Below are positions 60,701 through 64,000 of a DNA stretch of 64,000 nt, in pieces (position 1 is the stretch's first letter; each line of letters begins with the position of its first letter). This stretch comes from Lepidonotus clava (lineage: Eukaryota; Annelida; Polychaeta; Phyllodocida; Polynoidae), in contig OW387143.1 in assembly GCA_936440205.1 (NCBI GenBank), positions 34,794,949-34,858,948 of the forward strand, read 5' to 3'. The translations under genes and the position numbers were made by a program. The notes under the pieces are model-generated. The model was given only the letters and a program-made list of their open reading frames with translations, was not told the origin of the DNA and did not search any database.

Positions 60701-63325
60701 GTCTCAATCAGGATTTCAGGGCCTGCTACGCCCCTGCTTTATAAGTTACTTGCTCTAATGTAATTAAGTAATGATTGTACCCGTATTCTGAAATCCTATT
60801 CGTAAGATATCAAAAGGTGGAAATAACTGTCTAACCAACAACAGGAGTTAAAGTTTTAAGAAGTTGAAACTTTATTAGGAATTAAACCGACATATTTCGG
60901 CGGATTAAGGCCTTCTTCGTATGTAAGATGTATTCAGCTTGGTGATTATAACTTAACCAAGACGCAGGTACGAACGTTCACAGCCTCAATTTGTCGCAGA
61001 AGTTCACATAGATCACCAGGAATCTATAAATACCGTTAAACTTTCAAGCACGAGTGCGCTCTGGTCGCCACTTCATCCCCCCGTTTTAATCGTGTAATAT
61101 AAGAAATCTAGATCAATCGATGCAGCTGTATAAACATGAAAAAGTATATTTCTACTTACAAAAATTTGCCCTACATGCCGTGTAAAAGAGACCGGTTATT
61201 TTGTGGGTGGCCAAGTTTCTAGCAACTTCCCATTGCACTTGCCTTCACATTGCACTTCCCATGTCACGATATAGTAATACGCCACCAATTACATCCCAGT
61301 TGACGACTTAGGCTGTGGTATCGGCGCGATATGATGGTATCACAGACAAAAATGATTATTAGAAACTGGCAATTTTAGGTATGTCACATATTATACATTA
61401 GACATGTACATGATGCTCTCGTTGTTGAGTGCAAAGTGATATGCATTTCAACTATTAACTTACCAGTATCATTGTATTATTGTAGTAGCCTGCGGAAAGT
61501 TCAGTTCATGATGTGGGATCCAACCGGTATATATTTGTGAACTAATTAACATTTCATTTAAAAAGGAAATTGTATGGGACTTGTAAACGATATCGTTGTT
61601 CCATATGATTATCCGATAGAAAAACACATAATTACACCTCAACTATTCCGCAGTTTGAATTATTCCATTAACCTAAGTCTAAATATATACTTTGATTTGG
61701 ACTGCAACGGACACACATGTAATCTATCATTTGATTGACCCTGGCATTAAACGCCTACTAGAGCACGGCCAGATCGAAAACCAAAAAGTTAATTTCTTGT
61801 ATCTGCAGAATAAACATCTCCCATTCTGATGGATGCGGTTTAATAGTTATGTCGTACACCTCCACTCAGAATATTAAGTTAAAGAATTGTTCCCACATGG
61901 TGTAGCAAAAAGACGGGGGGCGGTCAGAATAAGAGGCATGAATCTCGTGTAAATCTTAAATCATTTATGAAAACTTGCTTACGTCAACTTAAAAATGTTT
62001 CTTTATGTACATGTCAGTTTTTATCATTCCTAAATATCTAAAATCTTTACCTTTGATTCAATTACAACTATCTTAAAGTTAAGTGTTAAGCTCTCAATGC
62101 ATGGACCAACTAGCGAGCGTAACGGATTGCACTGAACCCTATACACTCATAAACCCATGAAGATCTAATCTTAAGTCTTATCAAGGATTCAAACGCAAAA
62201 AGAATACCTATCAGATCACTCATGACATCCATGTATTATTTTCTAATGTAGGTTATCTTATAATATTCGGACATAAATAGTAGTAAAGTCCATACCGTAG
62301 GGAAGTAAAAAACAAAGGCCTGGTCGCATATACCATTGAACTGGGAATCTATAGTTCCTGTCAACGACCGTCTGGGCAGAGACATCTTATCTTCATTGCA
62401 GATAATGTTCATTTAAAAGATATAACCCCTGTTTCGAAATTAAGAATGAGTGCAACTAAGCTGAACTGTTAAGTTAAGTTCAGACCCTTTATGTAATGAC
62501 GTCAAGTTATAAATGACATCAAGCAAACGTCTGGGTTAGAAATGGTGCCGGTCCTGTTGTACAACACTTAACATTAAACGTATTAGATTTAGTATCTTAG
62601 GTAAATCCACTATCACACTCACTGGCTAGGAAAATACGTCCAATTTTCTTGTCATCTAAAGACGACCAATAATGGAAATCTGGTAGTCCACATACAGTTA
62701 TAGACCGTCCCCAATATTGGATCAAGTTGACATTTTTAAATAGCTATGCAAAATATGTTTTAAAGGAAAAAATATCAGTAATATTTTCAGAATATCTGGT
62801 CGGCCACACCCATTTACTGGTCGTCGAAGACACGCAGATTTCTCTATCCTTCATAGATAATCAAAGGTCACCTCTGATTGTCCAAATAACAGTGCACCTC
62901 AGGTCTCTCTTAATCAGATAATCATCTTTGATGTTCACTTGATACCAAAGGGAATATTGTCGTTTTCCCAAGTTTACAAAGCTATGCGATAAACAGGGCG
63001 CTCCTAATCCATGACTTTCATTAAGGACATTTTCAAGACAAACAATAGAATATACTTTTTCAAATAGATATCTCGTACTTGATTTAAACAGTTGCTAAAA
63101 CATAACCCTCCGGGAAATCTTGCTAACGTTAACAGGTAAAACTAATTTGGATACAAGAAGTTTTCCTTTTGAATTCTGTTTTTTTCCATTTTCACTTTAG
63201 GAACACCTGGAAATATGCTAGATTTAAATATGTGTTTCAATTTTTTAAAATAATGAAAAATAGCATCTCTGCATTCTTACCATATGTTTGGCGTGGTCAT
63301 GCTCATGGTGATTGCTGGAATCCAT
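24566..63325 (-). CDS. SLC31A1: Gene 2: high-affinity copper transporter CTR1 (SLC31A1 type), 208 aa, 4 coding exons
   Basis: Coding exons: 63325-63281, 45405-45262, 26979-26744, 24767-24566; GT/AG sites, phases 0, 0 and 2, 627 nt. CTR1 imports Cu(I) across the plasma membrane as a trimer and hands it to cytosolic chaperones. The ectodomain (1-67) has 13 Met and 16 His in clusters such as HHEHDH (6-11), HHH (30-32), MVM (35-37) and HHGHMMH (45-51). TM1 is about 85-104, followed by Y-E-G-L-K (101-105), a cytosolic loop (105-145) with SYNAVPV, TM2 about 148-172 with H157 and MLIFM (168-172), the MxxxM selectivity filter, Y174, and TM3 about 176-195 with GAAAG (185-189), the GxxxG helix-packing motif. 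It ends EHCH, the family's copper-exit HCH. One sequon, N56-M-S, faces outside. Human CTR1 is 190 aa; the extra length is mostly ectodomain. Complete, with no damage seen. Confidence 0.97.
24827..25219. mobile_element. hAT-type MITE in CTR1 intron 3, carrying a nested MITE
   Basis: Ends CAGTGGCGGATC and GGATCCGCTACTG; CCTCT flanks both sides directly. The interior is interrupted by the 24891-25103 element. It lies 59 bp from the exon 4 acceptor. Confidence 0.75.
24891..25103. mobile_element. Nested MITE (AGCCCCATACCCACTAGGCG ends)
   Basis: The left end AAGCCCCATACCCACTAGGC is repeated inverted at 25084-25103. TTAA lies at both edges (24888-24891 and 25102-25105), suggesting a TTAA-targeting piggyBac-like family. 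No coding sequence. Confidence 0.75.
25220..25624 (-). other. CTR1 intron 3 spacer
   Basis: No element ends or credible frame seen between the two MITEs. Confidence 0.5.
25625..25950. mobile_element. ATTCCCTGTG-rich MITE in CTR1 intron 3
   Basis: Terminal inverted repeats of about 20 bp (ATATATCAGGGTATCAACCA and its inverse with two changes) bound 326 bp. The interior has two oppositely placed arms with ATTCCCTGTGTTTTCCCTGT. Relatives lie at about 44300-44705 and around 50187-50830. Confidence 0.75.
26134..26598. mobile_element. Foldback element with 57-bp arms
   Basis: The arms 26134-26191 and 26541-26598 are inverted copies differing at about one position, separated by about 350 bp of AT-rich sequence. 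They contain CGTTAACCTGTTGACTTG. High arm identity suggests a recent insertion or gene conversion between arms. Confidence 0.75.
26451..26674. repeat. Third member of the 145-bp repeat family
   Basis: It starts ATAGACCTTTCCCACGAACC and ends GCGCCACTTTAATG...ATAG, like the copies at 19591 and 19831. It overlaps the right arm of the foldback element, so one was inserted into the other. Confidence 0.45.
26744..26979 (-). CDS. SLC31A1: CTR1 coding exon 3 (TM1 and cytosolic loop)
   Basis: Acceptor CCCCCACAG, donor GTACGC at 26743; phase 0 in, phase 2 out. It codes residues 64-142, from MYFHF through TM1 to the QPPKAAG loop end. The upstream splice edge has been copied into the adjacent intron repeat at about 27025-27050. 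Confidence 0.96.
26963..27500. repeat. Degenerate minisatellite beginning inside CTR1 exon 3
   Basis: Two good copies of about 65 bp (about 26963-27024 and 27025-27105) share GGATTTGGTCAGAAAATGCT and AAATTTAAGTGGAAGGA. The first includes the exon 3 edge and its acceptor. Weaker copies built on GGTCAGAAAATGCTTG and ATCAAGGAATGCTTGATTTT run to about 27500. Confidence 0.75.
27501..29697 (-). other. CTR1 intron 2, proximal part
   Basis: AT-rich and mostly unassigned. It contains the perfect hairpin at 28552-28593 and, near it, further GGATAAGG words on both strands. Confidence 0.5.
28552..28593. repeat. Perfect 18-bp hairpin
   Basis: Arms TCTTTATCCTTATTCCCC (28552-28569) and its exact inverse (28576-28593) with a 6-nt loop TAAAAC. 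Too short for a typical animal pre-miRNA; it may be a cruciform or the tip of a foldback transposon. Confidence 0.85.
29698..29872 (-). mobile_element. SINE-like element with ACTC tail, minus-strand copy
   Basis: Read on the minus strand: TTTGCCCGCCCT, then AAATGACCTTGGCTGTTGG, TACGGCATAAAACATCCAGC, then a CTCACTCACTCA tail. The same order occurs at 39435-39662 on the plus strand. The conserved core plus short-repeat tail is SINE-like; no RNA polymerase III boxes were identified with certainty. Confidence 0.6.
29873..30659 (-). other. CTR1 intron 2, unassigned
   Basis: No element or exon recognised. Confidence 0.45.
30660..30747. mobile_element. Short GGGGCTGTCCAT-ended MITE
   Basis: GGGGCTGTCCAT on the left and ATGGACGGCCCC on the right, 88 bp overall; an internally shortened relative of the 8405-8800 element. 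Confidence 0.65.
30748..32886 (-). other. CTR1 intron 2, unassigned with a local duplication
   Basis: About 31650 and 31727 share CAATCAGGGTACATAGGCCC-like and GCAGTGCTTCCATT-like blocks, a diverged tandem duplication. A CTCF-like motif lies at 31403-31418. Otherwise nothing recognised. Confidence 0.45.
31403..31418 (+). promoter_or_regulatory. CTCF-like motif
   Basis: CTACTAGATGGTGCCA partly fits the CTCF core. Confidence 0.25.
32887..32913 (+). repeat. 27-nt G homopolymer
   Basis: An uninterrupted G-run of 27 as assembled; length is likely polymorphic or uncertain, and it can form a quadruplex. Confidence 0.9.
33160..33545 (-). mobile_element. Possible LTR-type fossil
   Basis: On the minus strand AACCAATCAGG, GGCTATAAATAG and GAGAATAAACG occur in promoter-to-poly(A) order within about 80 bp, as in compact LTRs. 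A proline-rich frame at 32992-32729 with RRSVRE could be a retroelement remnant but is not diagnostic. Edges and family are uncertain. Confidence 0.25.
33632..36300 (-). other. CTR1 intron 2, unassigned
   Basis: AT-rich. Small frames (35209-35454, 35465-35728, 35853-36146) lack recognisable domains. Confidence 0.45.
36508..36570 (-). mobile_element. tRNA-related SINE head
   Basis: The minus strand reads GCAATGTAGTGGGTAAGG (box A-like), then TCCTCGCCTCGCAGGTTCGG (box B-like GGTTCGGGCC), the layout of tRNA-derived SINE promoters. It lies inside a 147-codon plus-strand frame (36340-36783) that I do not regard as a gene. Confidence 0.45.
36950..36977. repeat. 11-bp hairpin in a duplicated ACTGCCCAC repeat
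   Basis: GTGGGCAGTAT, loop TCATGT, ATACTGCCCAC. The same ACTGCCCACTTTGC word recurs near 37180, as if both ends of one small element. Confidence 0.55.
37265..37394. mobile_element. About 130-nt foldback element
   Basis: The outer arms 37270-37290 and 37369-37389 pair perfectly (GTTGACAGTACAACCCTGAA core). The inner parts pair again through GGAAAAATTAC and GTAATTTTTC, leaving a short GC-rich loop. A near-complete hairpin, most likely a foldback MITE. Confidence 0.75.
37425..37530 (+). repeat. Tandem repeat of about 35 bp
   Basis: About three diverged units of GACGTAG-(A/C)-ACAG(C/A)-AAAAAG-G with CAACAAAAAGGACGTAGA, directly after the foldback element. Confidence 0.65.
38305..38474. mobile_element. 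CAGGGGCGTACCC-ended element
   Basis: Left CAGTGACAGACACCC, right GGGTACGCCCCTG; the interior closely matches 14990-15131. Non-coding. Confidence 0.65.
38475..39434 (-). other. CTR1 intron 2, unassigned
   Basis: AT-rich; no recognised element. Confidence 0.45.
39435..39662 (+). mobile_element. SINE-like element with ACTC tail, plus-strand copy
   Basis: A body with TTTGCCCACCCTGTC, GAATTCGTCCCAACTGG, AAAATGACCCTGGCTGTCGG and TACAGCGTAAAACACCCAAC, then (ACTC)5. Matches 29698-29872 in inverse orientation. Confidence 0.65.
39663..44299 (-). other. CTR1 intron 2, distal part
   Basis: Mostly unassigned AT-rich sequence. A good CTCF-like motif lies at 40067-40084 and an AT microsatellite near 40871-40888. 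Small frames (for example 42901-43176) are unconvincing. Confidence 0.45.
40067..40084 (+). promoter_or_regulatory. CTCF-like motif (best in window)
   Basis: CCACTAGATGGCAGTGCC matches the core and the downstream AGTG of the animal CTCF consensus. Confidence 0.5.
44300..44705. mobile_element. Diverged copy of the ATTCCCTGTG-rich MITE
   Basis: It has CAATTCCCCATGTTTTCCCT, CCTGTCCCATGGTAAACTTT and GAATTCCCTGTGTTTT in the order seen at 25625-25950, ending TTCCCTGTGCAGTGGGGACC. Confidence 0.5.
45262..45405 (-). CDS. SLC31A1: CTR1 coding exon 2 (Met/His-rich copper-binding ectodomain)
   Basis: Acceptor TTTTAACAG, donor GTACGT at 45261; phase 0 both sides, exactly 48 codons, residues 16-63. It carries most of the copper ligands: 11 Met and 10 His in 48 residues. 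An in-frame phase 0-0 exon could be skipped without breaking the membrane part. Confidence 0.95.
45503..45580. repeat. Lone copy of the CCCTTTACAGACTAG palindrome family
   Basis: CCCTTTACAGACCACCCTCA on the left and TGAGCCTCAGTCCATAAAG on the right; same structure as the array at 53586-54101. Confidence 0.6.
45581..47065 (-). other. CTR1 intron 1, proximal part
   Basis: Unassigned AT-rich sequence with a right-hand fragment of a hAT-type MITE near 46640-46690 (CTGGATCCGCCGCTC). Confidence 0.45.
47066..47413. mobile_element. 350-bp MITE family, diverged copy
   Basis: Left TAATTCTCTCTACTACAGAT, right CTGTCCGTGGTGGAGAG. Internal blocks (CCCAGCATGCATCCTGACCT, AGGCTAGTCTGCAGATAGAA) match the copy at 49827-50182. 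Confidence 0.65.
47414..48826 (-). other. CTR1 intron 1, unassigned
   Basis: No element ends recognised. The two overlapping frames near 48000-48340 are not convincing. Confidence 0.45.
48827..48979. mobile_element. Degenerate hAT-type MITE
   Basis: GCAAGGGCGTATCCAGG on the left and CCTGGATCCATCACTGG on the right are inverted, diverged ends; 153 bp. Confidence 0.55.
49827..50182. mobile_element. 350-bp MITE family, well-kept copy
   Basis: 23-bp terminal inverted repeats with one mismatch (TAATTTCTCCC-T/A-ACCACGG). 356 bp, AT-rich interior without coding. It directly abuts the next element. Confidence 0.8.
50187..50830. mobile_element. ATTCCCTGTG-type MITE split by a later insertion
   Basis: 50190-50243 (CCCAACAACAAGAAG, AATATCTTGAGAATC) and 50725-50830 (TTAGCCAAATGAAATTTCCT, CAGGGAATTTTG) are consecutive in the unsplit relative at 25755-25900. 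The intervening 481 bp are the inserted element. Confidence 0.7.
50244..50724. mobile_element. Inserted element with 13-bp perfect ends and target duplication
   Basis: Ends CAGGCATCATACC and GGTATGATGCCTG, perfect over 13 bp, flanked by GGGATT on both sides. The interior repeats AAAATAAAGGAATTTAAAGG on both flanks of a GTCGATCAATGCGTCGAC-type palindromic core (about 50460-50530). Non-autonomous; perhaps hAT-like by its CAGG ends. Confidence 0.85.
51187..53585 (-). other. CTR1 intron 1, central part
   Basis: Mostly unassigned. CTCF-like cores occur on the minus strand near 51655-51670 (weak) and 53024-53040. No credible exon. Confidence 0.45.
53586..53671. repeat. Palindrome array, unit 1
   Basis: CCCTTTACAGACTAGTCCC pairs with GGGGCTAGACTGTAAAGGG. 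An inner stem CATTATGACTG pairs with CAGTCATTATG around a 7-nt loop. The most regular unit. Confidence 0.8.
53774..53860. repeat. Palindrome array, unit 2
   Basis: GCCCTTTACAGACTAGCCC on the left and AGGCTAGTCTGTAAAGAGT on the right; same size and order as unit 1. Confidence 0.78.
53893..53975. repeat. Palindrome array, unit 3
   Basis: AAACAGACTTGCTAGTCTCA on the left and TTTCAGGCTAGTCTGTCAAG on the right; diverged arms. Confidence 0.65.
54021..54101. repeat. Palindrome array, unit 4 (degenerate)
   Basis: CAACCCTCAGCATGCGTATT on the left and CACATTCTGAAACTATTCTG on the right; arms are weaker but spacing and inner words (ATGCGTATT, ATGTGCACATT-like) fit the series. Confidence 0.5.
54102..55669 (-). 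other. CTR1 intron 1, with RFX-type site
   Basis: Unassigned apart from the X-box palindrome at 54752-54767. Confidence 0.45.
54752..54767. promoter_or_regulatory. Perfect RFX X-box palindrome
   Basis: GGTTGCCATGGCAACC is a 16-bp perfect palindrome and an ideal match to the RFX X-box (GTTGCC then GGCAAC with the AT centre). RFX factors drive ciliary and other genes in animals. Binding here is inferred from the motif only. Confidence 0.6.
55670..55957. mobile_element. MITE with 19-21-bp perfect ends
   Basis: CAGGGCCCGACGGCTCGTA (55672-55690) is repeated exactly inverted at 55937-55955, with TT/AA extending it. The interior repeats AATCATGATTAA-like palindromes and GAGTTACGAGCCG. No coding sequence; CAGGG ends suggest hAT-like. 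Confidence 0.85.
55958..60555 (-). other. CTR1 intron 1, distal part
   Basis: Mostly unassigned. A TG microsatellite plus G-run lies near 57750-57776. A GC-richer patch with a 117-codon minus-strand frame (59717-60070) shows no recognisable domain; it ends near a GTGAGT donor-like site. Confidence 0.4.
60556..60736. mobile_element. CAGTGACGTACCGAGG-ended MITE
   Basis: CAGTGACGTACC on the left and GCTACGCCCCTG on the right, inverted with changes; 181 bp with a 16-nt G-run. End sequences resemble the 38305 family. Confidence 0.55.
60737..63280 (-). other. CTR1 intron 1, first part
   Basis: No element ends or exons recognised. Confidence 0.45.
63281..63325 (-). CDS. SLC31A1: CTR1 coding exon 1
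   Basis: The ATG at 63325 (C at -1, A at -3) opens [15 protein letters not shown]; donor GTAAGA at 63280, phase 0. An acceptor-like TTTTCTCACAG about 60-75 nt upstream of the ATG (near 63395) suggests a separate untranslated first exon further up or beyond the window. No clear promoter is seen. Confidence 0.9.
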
Positions 63326-64000
63326 TGTAATTGATGCGGTTTGCGCTGGATCACTGCTTAATAAGGTATTATTTGCACCACGTTGCTGTGAGAAAATCAG
63401 TCAACCGTCACCTCAGAACAACAGGTAGGTGAATACAGCGAACGTCTATTTCGCTTATCCCTTAGTCTGAGGCCTATGTAGGCCTAACTATATTATAGGG
63501 ATCCTAATAAATGTTCAAGATTTCAATGGTATGAAGTGGTGATGGAGATGCCCTGTGCAGCAATGAAGTATTCCCGCTGGCATCCAATCTATAAATGTTG
63601 GGCATGTAGGCAGCGCCGGCTAGGGGTGAGCTGCAAGTTAACCGGTGATGTTTGTAAACCGCAGCATCATAAACAACGATTCAATGGAAGACACGCCCCC
63701 TTTTCCTACAAGACGCACCGCGGCGGTCCTTCTAGATATTTAAATCCCAGTGTATTGGCCAAAAAGAAAAAGAAACTCGCTACATGTGATCAGCCCTTTG
63801 ACCAGTTCGTTGTCCGTTATCTCCGCAAAGTTGATTGCTGATCAAGTTAGATAGATCTACTTCAATAGTACTTGGTTATCTCAATGTTATCTGCACAGCA
63901 AATAAACAGATTTGACGGTCCATCAATATCTTTGCTTGAGACTGATTCCAGTTAAAATTTCTGTGTTTGGATGGGTAACGTACGTCTTGAGACTGGCTGC
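63326..64000 (-). other. Upstream of the CTR1 start codon
   Basis: It holds the untranslated lead of coding exon 1 and a probable acceptor near 63395. No TATA box or metal-response element is obvious, and the promoter may be outside the window. The 101-codon plus-strand frame at 63536-63841 is unsupported. Confidence 0.4.

Noticed and set aside
60840-60940. Minus-strand GAAGAAGGCCTTAATCC...CCGAAATATG...AATAAAG, resembling 3' ends of some retroelements such as Penelope-like elements
   Set aside because: Short, with no reverse transcriptase or endonuclease sequence beside it; similarity is from memory only.

Overview
The window is animal nuclear DNA: AT-rich, intron-rich, with short exons (64-236 bp apart from one 503-bp exon), GT/AG splice sites and dense small non-autonomous transposons. 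The vertebrate-like copper transporter and the general repeat style suggest an invertebrate, perhaps a deuterostome such as a lancelet or acorn worm. The sequence alone does not settle the phylum. I see no prokaryotic genes, rRNA, tRNA genes, CRISPR arrays or intact autonomous transposons.

Two protein genes can be assembled, both on the minus strand. Gene 1 (coding 3991-11960, 11 coding exons, all junctions in frame) encodes a 596-residue protein that I cannot assign to a named family. It has an Ala/Glu/Lys low-complexity N-terminus carrying a coding 15-bp minisatellite, then what I read as four diverged copies of a module with an A-N-x-W-(I/L) helix and an R-V-W/F-x-V strand. It ends in Cys-Thr-Val-Leu, a CaaX prenylation signal of the geranylgeranyl type. 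Its first, untranslated exon probably lies at 13.6-13.8 kb or 15.3-15.5 kb; both places have a TATA-like box followed by a good splice donor.

Gene 2 (coding 24566-63325, 4 coding exons) is a complete CTR1/SLC31A1-type copper transporter of 208 residues: a Met/His-rich ectodomain, MxxxM in TM2, GxxxG in TM3 and a C-terminal HCH. Its first two coding introns are about 18 kb each, so it occupies most of the window.

The rest is intron and intergenic DNA. 1-3.99 kb: palindromic and tandem repeats, a solo-LTR-like fossil, a pair of CTCF-like motifs, and a hAT-type MITE. 12-24.5 kb: gene 1 upstream region and intergenic spacer with hAT-type GC-rich MITEs and a duplicated 145-bp repeat. 24.8-26.7 kb: CTR1 intron 3, more than half of it three inverted-repeat elements, one nested in another. 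27-45 kb: CTR1 intron 2 with a minisatellite that copies the exon 3 splice-acceptor edge, a perfect hairpin, two SINE copies and a long foldback. 45.4-63.3 kb: CTR1 intron 1 with a two-copy 350-bp MITE family, a transposon-in-transposon with a clean target duplication, an array of about 85-bp palindromes, a perfect RFX X-box and a MITE with 19-bp perfect terminal repeats.

The two genes share a strand but nothing indicates joint function. The most promising novelty is the four-module, CaaX-ended protein; next is the palindrome array at 53.6-54.1 kb.
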